Part shown: one piece after another, positions 36,125-47,470 of the stretch | Numbering within the stretch: the stretch's first letter is position 1 | How the letters are laid out: each line of letters starts with the position of its first letter | NCBI GenBank assembly: GCA_963921795.1 | Contig: OY997640.1 | Span: 54,384,321-54,448,320 of the forward strand | DNA length: 64,000 nucleotides | DNA from: Nannobrachium achirus | Lineage: Eukaryota > Chordata > Actinopteri > Myctophiformes > Myctophidae | Reading direction: 5' to 3' | Made by a program: the position numbers and the translations under genes | The notes under the pieces: model-generated | What the model saw: the letters and a program-made list of their open reading frames with translations, nothing else | What the model was told of the DNA's origin: nothing | The model's database searches: none

Positions 36125-36262
36125 TGCACAGTATCTGAGGGATTGAATGTAGGAGTCTCAGAAGTAATGTTGGAGTTATGCCCATATATGGTGTTCCATG
36201 TTGGAGTGCCCGTTGGGAAGATCTTTATGCCCATATATGGTGTTCCATGTTGCAGATCTTTA

Positions 36263-37035
36263 GAGAGAGGGCGAGATCATTTAGCGACCTACAACCGGGT
36301 CGCGACGTGGTCGGTAGTTTTCAGCGACCGGGTCGCTAACTCGACCGACTGGGACGGTAAAACCACCGACCGGGAAGCTAGAACCACCGACCGGGACGCT
36401 AAAACCACCGACCGGGTCGCTAAATCGACCGACCGGGACGCTAAAACCACCGACCGGGACGCTAAAACCACCGACCGGGAAGCTAATTCCACCGACCGGG
36501 ACGCTAATTCCACCGACCGGGACGCTAATCCAGCGACCGGGTAGGTAAATCCACCGACCGGTGGTCGCTTCCACCGACCACCGGGCTACTAACCCTAACC
36601 CTAACCCTAACCCTAACCCTAACCCTAAACCTAACCTCAGTAACCTTACCTCAGTTAGGCTAACCTGCCACGCAACCTCCCGACCGGGTCGCTAAATCAC
36701 CGACCGGGTCGCTAAATCACCGACCGCGTCGCTAAATCACCGACCGCGCCGCTAAAGCGAGCGACCGGGTCGCTAAATCGACCGACTGGGGCGCAAAATC
36801 TTCCGACCGGGTCACTAGATGTACCAACCGGGTCGCTAAATCTACCGACCTAAAACTGCAGGCAGGTCGGTAGATTTAGCGACCGGGTCGGTCGATTTAG
36901 CGGCGCGGTCGGTGATTTAGCGACCCGGTCGCTCGATTTAGCGACCCGGTCGCTCGATTTAGCGACCCGGTCGCTGAAAACTACCGACCACTTCGTGATC
37001 CGGTTGTAGGTCGCTAAATGATCTCGCTCCTACTG
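36263..37035. mobile_element. Foldback element filled with minisatellite and telomere-like DNA
   Basis: Inverted ends of at least 60 bp (GCGAGATCATTTAGCGACCT, then ACAACCGGRTCRCGAMGTGG) flanked by GATCTTTA at 36255-36262 and 37036-37043. That 8-bp duplication restores the R2 unit. Inside are tens of ACCGACCGGGACGCTAA-type units in both orientations and (CCCTAA)n at 36589-36632. hAT-like by duplication length. No coding capacity. Confidence 0.75.
36589..36632. repeat. Interstitial telomere-like repeat
   Basis: About six CCCTAA units between the two halves of the foldback element. Confidence 0.9.
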
Positions 37036-37309
37036 GATCTTTATGCCCATATATGGTGTTCCATGTTGGAGTGCCCGTTGGGCAGATCTTTATGCCCATA
37101 TATGGTGTTCCATGTTGGAGTGCCCGTTGGGCAGATCTTTATGCCTATACATGGTGTTCCGTGTCCAGGCCAGTCTGTGACGTGATGTCAGCATGCAGAC
37201 AAACGGATATCATGGCGGCGAAACTGTGTAGTATCAGTGATGTCAGCATGCAGATGGTCAGACAGACATTCGCTAAATTAAAAGTTAGATATACATATAA
37301 TAATAATTA

Positions 37310-38875
37310 ACGTGTAGCCTAAGGCTGAATTACAGTTATCACCTGACACCTACATACCCAACCCGAAATGAAACATGCATGCATACAGAATTAACGTTTA
37401 TCAGAATAGTAGACATTTAATAGGCTCCTTTATTGAGTCCTTATCTATGCAGCTCAAATGCGGTAGGCAACCTACACAGCTTGATCCAACCTGGGCTACT
37501 GGCTGCTTGTAGGTTACATATTTTTATTATGGTAGATTAACAGGTCAATGTTTTTTGGTATCAATCTCTGTGCACTGTGGTCTGTTGTTCACTCCGATGG
37601 CACAGCCATGGACATTCCTGGTGCTCACAGAATGGCTAGGGTAGCCGGTCTCAGACAATAAACAATAATAAGGATTAAGATCACAGAGGCTGTTAACGTT
37701 CCTCCATTTTAATGGAATCATTTCCAGGGGAGGGAAACCTCTTTTAAGTAACTACGTTGTTTACTGTCCCATTTTCTTTTAGAGTAACGTATTATGTCCG
37801 AGGAGCACTGCATCACATTAGCATGATGTTGCTCGTGCACCTGTTGTATTTGAGCACAATTTTGCAAAGTTTATTTGTCAACTTTGTCATCGTCCCTCTT
37901 CGTGAAATTGTCCCAAACCGAGCAACAACTTGTGCATTTCATTTTCTCTTTCCCTCTCTCTTTCCCTCTCTCTTTCTCTCTGAACTAGTAGAACAGTGAA
38001 GAAATGTATTATTATGCAAATCAATCAATAAGCTGATAAGGATATTTGGCTATTTTAAATAAACGGCTAACCAGCTAATCGCATAACTGTTGACTAGCCT
38101 GGCTTGGCCAGACTATACTTATGCAGCGAACTGCAGTATAGCATCCCCACCTTGTTTTAACATGGGTGGATTGTCTAGCTGTGCTAGGCAAACTGTTGAC
38201 ATCCCTTATACAGTATAGGTTCAGAAATATTATTGTAACAAATAGAACAAAGATTATTTTAACTAATGCAAAAGTGTGAGCACATGGTTCTTCCCTGCAG
38301 GATCCTGTAGCCAGTGTTTAAGGACCCCGTTATCTAAATCTAATCACTGCCACCTGCAAATGCAATGTCCAATTGTCCATTTAGATGGTTTGTTAACCTA
38401 ACCAGTGACATAGGGCTTAAAGACTGTAGGTTATATCACCTTAGTAGAGTTAAAGAAAGGAACATTGCACTTGCCATGGGGATGTACCTATTATATAATG
38501 TTGGCCTATGTGTGTTTGTCAGTGTCTGTTTCTTTTAACTTGAGCCTATAGTGTTTTATACCATGTGCCCGTGTGTGCACGCATCTCTGTACTTGTTTCT
38601 CGGTTTGTTTTTGTGTCTGTCTGTCGGTACGCAGCAGTCCTATCTGCCTGTCTATATTGAGACATTAAAGTCGGTCCTCTGGGACACCACAGCTGCATTC
38701 CATTGGCAGGCTATGACACGTGGCCACCAAGCCGCCTTACTTCCTTCCTGGTGCCCAATTAAATCCCTCAGTTAGCCATGTAAAGCAGATGGAAAATCCT
38801 GCTGTCTACAGTGCACCGACTGTGACTGAAATCCCTCTGCTTTAATAAGTGGGTGTGCCTTGCTAACCCACTGCC
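37310..38875. other. No gene seen
   Basis: AT-rich unique-looking sequence, with a short CTCTTTCC-type tract near 37945-37980. Confidence 0.4.
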
Positions 38876-39960
38876 AGTGGTGCACAGTAACAAAGTACAT
38901 TTACTTGAGAATTGCGCTAAAGCGTTCGTATTTTGTTATACTTTCTCTCTACTACATTTCAAATATTGTAAAAGAAAGAATATATATATTTCATTTGTTT
39001 AATGATTTTCCTTTTCAGACTCTGTATACAGTAACTATTTCATGATACCGTATATGTCTCCGGTTGTACATAGACCAAAGGATGACCTTTTAAGAGCACA
39101 CGGTGTGTTTCCTGTATAATTAAAATACAGTGTGTGGAACTGCTGTGCAATTAGCCTGGGATCAATACCTTTTTCGGGTTTCTAATCCAGTCTGGACTTT
39201 ACACCATCAGGCGACCGGAACCTCCTGTGCCTCGCTCTTCCAAAATGATTCCTTGGTTCGTTTCTTTTGGTGTAACAATCGGTTCGCATGTCCATTTTTA
39301 TTCTAACTCGTATACTAGCAGCAAGTAGCAAGAATAACAAGACTAAACTAATTAATCCTCCACGGTGGAAATCCTGGTGACGCAAGGTTACTGTGCGTTA
39401 GTGTGCTCACATTCTATTTCTTGAATTTCTGTTCAGCTTCCATGTACCAGTACCAGTGTGCAGTACATGTATTCCCATGGGGGGCCGCTCTGCATTCCGT
39501 CATGCTGCCATTCAGACATTGACTTCTAATTGTCTGAATGGTGACACTTCCATAGAGGTTAGGGTTAGGGTTAGTGTCTGAATGGGGGGATGTCCTTTCT
39601 CATGTTCCTTAGTTGCGTCACAGCAACACGAGTTCTTGTACCACTTTCACCAAGACTGTAATTACTGTACAGCTAATGCACTTGGTGAATAAATCAACTG
39701 ATTCTAGAGGTAACAGTCTAACATACTGAAATGTGCAGGCATAGTCTATTGATACTGCTTCTTTTCTCACAGCTGCCACTGTTACTAGTATCCAGGAAAT
39801 AGTTTGTGTGCAGTGTTTGGCAAGTTACTGAACTTTCAAAATGTAAGAATAATTGATATGACATATTACTAGTTATTTTAATTTAATAAATTAAATTAAA
39901 GTAATATGTTACTTTACAGTATTACTGTCTGTGTAGAGTAATATATTACTTATTACAGGG
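38876..39960. other. Scattered hAT-like end fragments
   Basis: CAGTGGTGCACAGTAACAAA at 38876 and CAGTGTTTGGCAAGTTACT at 39812 resemble common teleost hAT-like termini. Matching right ends were not found. GGTTAGGGTTAGGGTTAG (39557-39574) is telomere-like. Confidence 0.3.
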
Positions 39961-40844
39961 TACATTTAGCATAATTTCACCAAAATAACTACAAAAGGGG
40001 ACCATACCTACCTGTATGTTCCCCAGGTTCTATGTTCCCCACTTCTCACCTAAACTTAACCTAAACCTAAGGAAAGATCTCACTCTTTCTCTCTCCCCTC
40101 TCTCTCAGCAGTTTTCTGTTATAGACTAATATACCGGTAAGGCTAGCTGTACATAGATACCCTGGCCCTGTTACAGATATTGTCCAAAAATCATGCAGAT
40201 CGGTACACAGTATCTCTATAGCCATTAAATGAAACAGGTATTTCTTACATTGATGTTCCTACATATTATCATGCAAGCACCAGTTAAAGTTACTTTCCAT
40301 CCCTCATATACTGTGTGCACAGTGCACACCCCATAACCCACACACTGCACATCATTTCGGAGCTCATATCTTTGAACGGGTAAGGGCTAGTATGTGTAAA
40401 TGTTGTTTTACTTTTATTGACATTGAGAGTGGCAACACGGATTGGTCTCCCCAAGGGTCATGGCATGGTCCAGCGACTGTGGCACATGCTCCATTCCCAC
40501 CTTGAACACTGAAAGGAAAAAGCCAGGGAGGGACAGCAGTCACTGCTAGTCAATCACCATGCTGAATTAATTGTATTCTTCAAACCAGGGGCATCTGTGG
40601 CTGGCTAATTGGCTGACAGCAGTTATTCTATTTTCCTCGCTGTGGTGGTCACTGTTCACGCTCAGTGTCTAAGGTGTTATTGGCAGATGGAAAATATGAT
40701 TTTAATGGACCTGCCATAATATGTTGAATGCAAATGTCTAGCTTGCTCTTGAGAGTAGAGTTTCACCAGTGTTTGAGAGCTATACAGTATTCAGCGGGGG
40801 GAGATGGGGAAGATAACGGACATATTTTGTTAGCCTCTGTTTAA

Positions 40845-41883
40845 AGTTATACCATGTAACTTTTTTTATAAAACAAATCTTAAAATTGTCCTAACTGTTA
40901 AATCGCTAAAGTTTTAGAACACCCACTCTGTTATTTTCAGCTTCTGAAGCCTTCTCTTTATATGTTTTCTTCTTAGCAGTGACAGGGGCGGGATTTCCCG
41001 GCAAAATGACGTAATCTGCATCATCTGTATACGTTGTGTATACGTTGGCCGATCAGATCGCAGATCATACACACATGATACACTACCGGCCAATAACCGA
41101 CTCTTCAGGAAGTAGCTTCCCTCAGCAACCAGTGTTTACGATGGTGAAGGATTCTTAACCTCTTTTTCCCCAAATCCTGCTCAGAAAATTACGTTCTAGG
41201 GGGGCACGGTGGCGCAGTCAATAGTGCTGTCGCCTCACAGCTAGAAGGTCCTGGGTTCGATTCCCGCCGGGGGACACTGTGGGTGCTGGGGGCGTGTTCC
41301 CTCCTCCGCGTCATCAGTGCCCACACCCTAGGTGGGGTTGGCAAAAGGGCCTTTCTGTGTGGAGTTTGCATGTTCTCCCCGTGTCTCCTAGGGTAGATAC
41401 CCTCACAAAAACATGCAGTAATCCTGGTCTCTATAATGCCTCCCCCTGGCCAGCCGGGGCGCCTGATGGAGGGGAATGGAACTGGTTGGGATAACGTGTT
41501 CCTTCCACGCGCTACGTCCAACCGGGGAAACTCCCCCTGTCAGGTGATAAGAAGCGGCCTGCTCACTCCTCATGTATTGAAGGAAGCATGAGCTCAGTTC
41601 GGGGCCCTCCCCAGGTTGGCAGAGGGAGAGTAGAGCCCAGGATTACAGCTTAGGCAATTGGCACCGGGTGAAAAAATGGGTTACAAAAATCGTGGGATAA
41701 AAAAAAAGAAAAAAAAAGAAGAAAATTACATTCTACCACTCCATGGATTCGTATCGGTTGCGGTGGTTTGCGGCGCCGCTCCGGTGGTCCGCGGCGGTGG
41801 TCCGCGGTGACTCCGTGCGAAAAACGGACGAAAAAAGCAATACCGCGACTGACCACTAGTTTAGCAACTTACACAGTATAGCT
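40845..41883. mobile_element. Kolobok-like TTAA element with SINE insertion
   Basis: TTAA at 40841-40844 and 41884-41887. Ends AGTTATACCATGTAACTT and, reversed, AGCTATACTGTGTAAGTTGC. A SINE (41199-41720) sits inside. Sister copy in the fbxo41 intron at 44756. Confidence 0.8.
41199..41720 (+). mobile_element. tRNA-derived SINE, 522 bp
   Basis: 15-bp target duplications GAAAATTACRTTCTA (41184-41198, 41721-41735) differ at one base. The head GGCACGGTGGCGCAGTCAAT is A-box-like and GGGTTCGATTCCC is a perfect B box. GTGTGGAGTTTGCATGTTCT is the teleost SINE body, and the end is A-rich. Long for a SINE. The tRNA-like head is not a functional tRNA gene. Confidence 0.85.
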
Positions 41884-42428
41884 TTAAGTATTTAATGCAT
41901 TCATTGAACATCTTTTATTCAACTACGATTTGATTCTGACTTGTTTATTATGTAGCATGTCCTCGTTGAGTAACTAAAGTTATTGCTGTGCAGAATGCAT
42001 ACTGTATATGCACTCACAAGCAGAATTGATGCTCTAACACAGCAAAATAGAGCACCAGAATGAAGTGTTCATTTTGACACTTTGTGTTGCGGTGGTTTGC
42101 GGCGCCGCTCCGGTGGTCCGCGGCGGTGGTCCGCGGTGACTCCGGGCGAAAAACGTGCGAAAAACGGACGAAAAAAGCAATACCGCGACTGACCACTAGT
42201 TTAGCAACTTACACAGTAGAGCTTTAAGTATTTAATGCATTCATTGAACATCTTTTATTCAACTACGATTTGATTCTGACTTGTTTATTATGTAGCATGT
42301 CCTCGTTGAGTAACTAAAGTTATTGCTGTGCAGAATGCATACTGTATATGCACTCACAAGCAGAATTGATGCTCTAACACAGCAAAATAGAGCACCAGAA
42401 TGAAGTGTTCATTTTGACACTTTGTGTT
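41757..42428. repeat. Tandem duplication of about 330-340 bp
   Basis: Unit 1 41757-42088 and unit 2 42086-42428 are almost identical, from GTTGCGGTGGTTTGCGGCGC to TTTTGACACTTTGTGTT. They cover the right end of the TTAA element plus its flank. Unit 2 has 11 extra bases (a repeated CGAAAAACG). GTT is shared at the junction. Confidence 0.85.
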
Positions 42429-43789
42429 AAATGAACACTCCAGATTTGACTGTTTATGCACTGGTATGGTATGTGGAATTTTGAAAAAGTTCTTCAGTTA
42501 TTGTGAAGTTTAAATTGTCATGTTTTGTGACCAGTGATTGTAGATTTGCAATGAATGAAGGTTCATTAACTGGTCTACTAGGGGAACTCGTGTCTATACT
42601 GACATCTCATTAACTTTAATCTCTGAGATCTTGGAATATTGACAACTTTTTAATAGCCACTACGCCAATGTCATTTTAGGACTAGATTAGGGAGAACTGT
42701 TTTCTCAGCAGTAATTCTAAACTTCAACAGTCTGTTGACCTGGTTGCACTCATACATTTCTAAAAATAAGATCTGCCCCTCCTTTATCCCCCTGAAGAAG
42801 AAGCTTTGCCTTGCCCTTTACTGTACATTATGCTGCATGTTAGTCCTCTGCATCAGATGCCTTCAATGTGACATCCAGACAAGTTTATTTTCTTAATTTC
42901 GATTGCATTGACTTTGTTGCATTATCAGGAGAATAGTTTAATTTGCCCTCGAGTTGTTTGTGAGATGAATAAATAAAACAAACCCTATCCTTTAACTGAG
43001 TATATAATACTTTGTATTGAAAGATGAAGCTGTAGCTCCCTCTAATAACTTTCTTGTAGTATTATTACAAGAAAGTCGGGTGACTGAAAAAAAAATCACT
43101 TCCACTCTGACTGCATTTATCAGTCAAATTGACAGGTAAATTATCTCCCTTTTGGCCCAGGAGAGCAACACCTCCTCCCCTGCTGCCAGCGGGGGTTCTA
43201 TTGTCTTCCAAATGTGAATTAGCATTTCAATTGACCTCTCAAATGGGGAGCACAAAAGGTGTGAAATTCTCTCCTTGCTCCTGGGAGGGGGAGGAATGGG
43301 TGAGACCTGTCTTTATGACCGATAACTAACAGTCGGAGTGGTATAATGGTATATCATAGGAAAAGTTTCAGAAGGGGAAAAAAATTAGAACATATGTCTT
43401 GAGTATTTAGGAAAAGTCATGGAAGGGGAAATTTCTTAGACCTTCACAGGGAGAGTTATTGCACTTTGCGATCTCAAAGTCGGTCAAAATTACCTGTTAG
43501 TCACCCGTGTGTTAAATAGTCACGGCATGTAAAAGTAAAATTTAACTCTTATTTCAAACTTTGTCCTTGATGTAAGACAGCTTATGTAAGGTGCTCATCT
43601 GAAATCGGATTGATTTCATGTTGCGACTATAACGTATCATGCAAGGTAGGTAGCAGTTGTTCTCCTGCTAAAAAGCACACAATCATAGCCTATATTGTAG
43701 TGTAAACCAACAGCTCTGATATGACCCTTTAAGCCAAAGTACAATTCGGCATCATTAATGATTTCTCTGTCATTTGCTCTGTTCTTCAG
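42429..43789. other. No gene seen
   Basis: Ordinary sequence leading to the fbxo41 leader acceptor. No exon recognised. Confidence 0.4.
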
Positions 43790-44119
43790 GATCTCAGGCA
43801 AAGGAACCGGAGGGAAAGGGGCAGAAGTAAGAAGAAAAGAGCCTTTTCAGAAGAGAAGGATCATGGGCGACCGTGGTGTTTGCAGCTATGTGTGACTACA
43901 TGATCAGGTGGGACTCTTCCATCTTGCCTCTGGGTCCCAGCAACTTCCCCTAAACACTGCCTTATCTGCTGACCTCCCCTCTCCTTTTCTCATCATGAGA
44001 AGATGTACCTGGTGCTGGGTGGGCAGTGAGCCCTCATACCGGTGCTGTCTCTGTGCTGCGTGAGAGCCCGCCTCCAACGCGCACTCCTCCTTCTCCCGGG
44101 CGGTCGGTTTTGGCCCAGA
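43790..44119 (+). promoter_or_regulatory. fbxo41 5' leader with four upstream ORFs
   Basis: A plausible acceptor (TTCTTCAG, ending 43789) precedes a purine-rich stretch that runs without an obvious boundary into the start codon at 44120. Four short upstream ORFs are visible: 43863-43895 (10 codons plus stop), 43900-43950, 43995-44063 and 44003-44029. All end before the main ATG. If all of this is in the mature leader, re-initiation or leaky scanning would be needed to reach the main start. A possible internal donor (CAG|GTGGGA near 43907) could shorten it. Exon boundaries are inferred. Confidence 0.5.
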
Positions 44120-44689
44120 ATGGCCTCTTTGGACCTGCCCTACCGCTGTCCTCGCTGCGGGGAGCACAAGCGCTTCCGGAGCCTGTCGTCCCTGCGTGCC
44201 CACCTGGAGTACAACCACACCTACGAGACACTCTACGTCCTCTCCAAGTCCAACAGCGTGTGTGACGCTGCCGCCCTGCTGCCTGCTTTAGTGGCTGAGG
44301 GAGCCGCCCTCCTCACCTCCCCGGCCGCCATTGGCAATAACAACGACCCGTTTGAGCCCCTGCGACCTTCCGCCACTTCGTTTTCTCGCTTTCCCTGCCG
44401 CGAGCTTCCCTGTCCGGACGAGCTGTGCTTGAACCCGGCAAACACCAACGCCGCTGCCCGGTACCTCCCCAACCTGGAGTTTCCCCTGGGGGAGATTCTA
44501 ATGAAGAAAGCAATGACGTCCACGGACCCCGGTCAAGCCGGTAACCCCAGCAGCACTGCCGTGGCGGTGGCTGCCAACGTAGCGGCCAGCGCGGTCGAGG
44601 CAGCTTATGAGGAAGGACTTGCCAGGCTGAAGGCAAGGGCGTTTGAACGCCTGGAGCTGGACGAGAGACTGGAGAAACTGTCCGAAGAG
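44120..44689 (+). CDS. fbxo41: F-box only protein 41, first coding exon
   Basis: Encodes residues 1-190. Residues 1-40 (MASLDLPYRCPRCGEHKRF...) match the FBXO41 N terminus and carry a C2H2 zinc finger with C10, C13, H28 and H33. The paralogue ZNF365 shares the finger but not this start. Residues about 45-165 are an Ala/Pro-rich linker, which is poorly conserved in the family. From about residue 170 (AYEEGLARLKARAFERLELD) the coiled coil begins. The start ATG is the first in frame and has A at -3 and G at +4. The exon ends after codon GAG at a weak donor (GTGATT, 44690), phase 0. Known for the family: a neuronal F-box protein acting as an SCF ubiquitin-ligase substrate receptor. The F-box itself is not in this window. 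A TTAA-flanked MITE begins 66 bp past the donor. Confidence 0.94.
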
Positions 44690-44755
44690 GTGATTATTTT
44701 ATTATGTTTAGTGGAAATGCCTTTCAGCTGTAAATACATCTTTACCTTATCTTAA

Positions 44756-45245
44756 AGTTATACCATGTAACTTTTTTTATAAAACAAATCTTAAAATGGT
44801 CCTAACTGTTAAATCGCTAAAGTTTTAGAACCCCCACTCCGTTATTTTCAGCTTCAAAAGCCTTCTCTTTATATGTTTTCTATGAGCCGTGAGGGGGGGA
44901 GAATTTCGCGGCAAAATGACGTCATCATACTACCGGCCAATCACAGCGAGGGTTATACACTGCCGGCCAATCACAGCGCATCTTGGAGTGGGGTCGCTAG
45001 GGCGGCCATATTTGTAGTCTCCCGTGTGTCTCTATACTCGGGTGCACGGTGAAGCATGGGTGAAGGAGTGTATCTCCGGAATGGCTGAACGCACAGGAAC
45101 CAGGGACCCCTCAAAAGATAGATCTCGGCGAGGTGGAGGCAGACGCGGGGGTGTGAGAACCGAAAAACGGCCGAAAGACGCGGACGCGACCGAGGTTTGC
45201 TATAGAGCTACTGACCACAAGTTGAGCAACTTACACAGTATAGAT
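44756..45245. mobile_element. Kolobok-like TTAA MITE in fbxo41 intron
   Basis: TTAA at 44752-44755 and 45246-45249. Ends AGTTATACCATGTAACTT and, reversed, ATCTATACTGTGTAAGTTGC. 490 bp. GCCGGCCAATCACAGCG is duplicated inside. Starts 66 bp after the exon donor. Confidence 0.8.
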
Positions 45246-45649
45246 TTAAAAGTATTTGAAGCAGATGGTGCAAATGACTGGTTACTAAATGCAGTGACAT
45301 CTTTATTATATTTTGGACATCATTGCAATTACCTTTCTGCGTCAGCAGAAGGAGACAAGGACATAAATTCATTGATTCTAGCCTTAAAGCCACTATAAAC
45401 TGATATTGTTATTCTGTGTGTTCAATTCTAATTTCAAACTTGTTTTCAGTAAAATGGAGCTGCTCAGTGGCACTGGCAGTATAGTGACTTAGCATGATTT
45501 TAAATGTTTTTATTTCTCCAAAAATGATGCTTTAGCTAATTCAACATAAAAGAGGCGGAACCAGGGCGGGACAAGCCTGCTGGTTGGTCAGTCAGGGACC
45601 AACCAGAAGGCTAACAAAGGATGAATTGAAACTTGTTCCGTTTCAGTTT

Positions 45650-46060
45650 AGTTACAGTTTAGGCATTTAGCAGACGCTTTTAATCCAAAGCGATTTACAA
45701 TAAGCAGATAATACATCACTATAATAAACAAGATAACATGTCAGAACATCAACAACAATATAAGAAATGCATATGAATTTCAATCTAAAAAAACAATATA
45801 ATCAGTAAAGAAAAAAGGATTCTAAAAAACCTAAAAACAAATGCTAGCTAGCTTCATGTAATGGTCATTGAGTGTTTCTGTAGTGCTATGGGTTTAGGTG
45901 GAGTCTGAAAAGGTGAGTCTTCAGTCCACGGCGAAAGCTAGCGAGTGAGTCCGTTGTTCTAAGTGCGACAGGGAGTTTATTCCACTGCTTGGGGGCCAGG
46001 AGGGCAAACTGTCTCGTACGAGTGGATTTTTGTCCTGGGGCTTTTAGCGAGGGTTCTGTG
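45650..46060 (-). mobile_element. L2-type LINE 3' end in fbxo41 intron
   Basis: Minus strand reads RTRQFALLAPKQWNKLPVAL and SLASFRRGLKTHLFRLHLNP, the C-terminal end of L2 ORF2. It then has the tail TTGGATTAAAAGCGTCTGCT AAATGCC. Ends about 50 bp before the second coding exon. Confidence 0.75.
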
Positions 46061-46108
46061 TCCGTTATGTTATTCCGCCAGTATATTCTGCTTGTTTGCG
46101 TGTTGCAG

Positions 46109-46338
46109 GTGGAGCAGAAGATTGCAGCGCGCGTGGGTCGCCTGCAGGTGGAGCTGGAGAGGAAGAGCTCGGAGCTGGAGCGGGCCAAGCACGAGAGCGA
46201 CCGTCTCAGCCAGGAGAAACAGGAGCTGGAGGACAAGGCAGGGGAGCTGTCCCGACAGGTGGACGTCTCCGTGGAGATGCTGGCCAGCCTCAAGCAGGAC
46301 CTGGTCAGCAAGGAGGAGGAGCTGAACCACAAGCAGCA
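46109..46338 (+). CDS. fbxo41: F-box only protein 41, second coding exon (coiled coil)
   Basis: Acceptor TTGCAG at 46103-46108. The exon opens with VEQKIAARVGRLQVELERK and ends with EEELNHKQ plus two bases of a split Gln codon, phase 2. The donor GTGAGT at 46339 is strong. 230 bp. The segment is charged and heptad-rich throughout (ELERAKHESDRLSQEKQEL, then RQVDVSVEMLASLKQDLVS), matching the central coiled coil shared by FBXO41 and ZNF365 and likely used for protein-protein contacts. The preceding intron is 1.4 kb, holding a MITE and an L2 tail. The following intron is about 14.2 kb. A hAT-like MITE is inserted 26 bp after the donor. Confidence 0.93.
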
Positions 46339-46364
46339 GTGAGTGCTTTTCACATCATTTACAT

Positions 46365-46813
46365 CAGTGGTTCTCAACCTTTTCAGGCCGCGACCCCCAA
46401 AATAATCATATTTTAACTGGGGACCCCCCCCCCACACACACCCTGACGAGCACTATGAATTGAGGCATTACATTTTGTATGACACGGTTATGTGAAAATA
46501 GCAAATCTACTTGCTCACAACGCCTCGCGTTGCGTAGCGTTGTGTGCATGTTTATGGGCTATTTTCACAATTTCAGCCTCTGATATTTTACAATTTGGCC
46601 AATGTTTGATTTGTCATTTTAGAGGTATTAAAAAGTCCTTAAATTGTCACTTTAGAAATGTGCAGATACCCTCTATACACTTAAACTTGTTGTTGGTTTG
46701 TTTACTGTTGAGTGAGAAAACAATGTTGCACATTGAGTTAATCATCTGGGGACCCCCCAAAATAATTTGGCGACCCCCCCTGAGGGTCCCGACTCACAAA
46801 TTGAGAACCACTG
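46365..46813 (+). mobile_element. hAT-like MITE family B, behind exon 2
   Basis: Perfect 8-bp duplications ATTTACAT (46357-46364, 46814-46821). Ends CAGTGGTTCTCAACCTTTTC and AAATTGAGAACCACTG. Carries a hairpin copy at 46492-46568. Confidence 0.9.
46492..46568. repeat. Hairpin module copy
   Basis: GTGAAAATAGCAAATCTACT ... TATGGGCTATTTTCAC with core CGCCTCGCGTTGCGTAGCG. A few arm mismatches. Confidence 0.85.
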
Positions 46814-47259
46814 ATTTACATGTAGCGGCCCTCATTTGGTTTCATTCCAGGGTCCTACAAGAAAGTGAAAACCCGACTGGAATTCATTCATGATGTTCTT
46901 TGTACAAAACATCCCTTGACCCAAACCGCTGGTTGAGAAAGACTTGGGATGCAAGATTATGTTACGTGATATTATGTTTCTGTGTGCATGTTTGGATGGT
47001 TTGTTAGTTCAAAAAGGAAGAAGATAGCCTACCAAAAGCATCTCTCGGGGTAACATCCATCATTTAAATTTCAGCCAAGCAATCTGGTTGTCAAAGTCAT
47101 CATGAACAGAAGTCAAATGTTCTGAACTGTAGATCCTGTTCAACTGTTCATGAAGGTAACCAGTAGAGTTGCCGGAAAGAAACTCACCAGGATTTTTATT
47201 CTTGTATTTGTTTTAATGAGAATCACGATAGAAATAACTTTAGGATCACGCATATCCTT

Positions 47260-47470
47260 TTTTTCTTTTTTTTTTTCTTTTTTAAGGTCTGTTTTTGGGC
47301 TTTTTATGCCTGCTATTTGATAGGATAGTAGACTGACAGGAAACGGGGAGAGAGATGGGGAATGACATGTGTCAAAGGTCGTCCGGATCGGGAATCGAAC
47401 CGGCGACGCCAGCAGGCATCATAGCCTAGTATGTAGTACGCGCCTTGACCACCAGGCCAGCGGGCGCCCC
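47260..47470 (-). mobile_element. tRNA-derived SINE
   Basis: Minus strand: GGGCGCCCGCTGGCCTGGTG head, CGGTTCGATTCCC (perfect B box), body with GTTTCCTGTCAGTCTA, and an A-rich tail. Flanked by ACGCATATCC and ACGCATACCT, a likely diverged target duplication. Confidence 0.75.

Larger units (their letters stand above)
36175..37160. repeat. R2 tandem array (about 50-bp unit) split by an insertion
   Basis: Units ATGCCCATATATGGTGTTCC / ATGTTGGAGTGCCCGTTGGG / CAGATCTT lie on both sides of the element 36263-37035. CArG-type boxes at 36182-36191, 36231-36240, 37047-37056 and 37096-37105. Confidence 0.8.

Noticed and set aside
36143-36574. Regular repeats that might be a CRISPR array or a repeat protein
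   Set aside because: Units are contiguous without unique spacers, occur in both orientations, and lie within a foldback element of a eukaryotic genome.
36589-36632. True telomere or chromosome-fusion site
   Set aside because: Only about six units, enclosed in a mobile element with target duplications.
41199-41275. tRNA gene
   Set aside because: A and B boxes are present, but the sequence is the head of a SINE with target duplications and no cloverleaf that I could complete.
44233-44636. Minus-strand frames across fbxo41 exon 1
   Set aside because: Mirror frames of a GC-rich coding exon, with no family similarity.
45024-45398. 124-codon frame after the first fbxo41 coding exon
   Set aside because: It overlaps the right half of a TTAA MITE, lacks any recognised domain, and a related element copy at 40845 does not conserve it.
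47380-47470. tRNA gene on the minus strand
   Set aside because: Again a SINE head: perfect B box, SINE body and A-rich tail.
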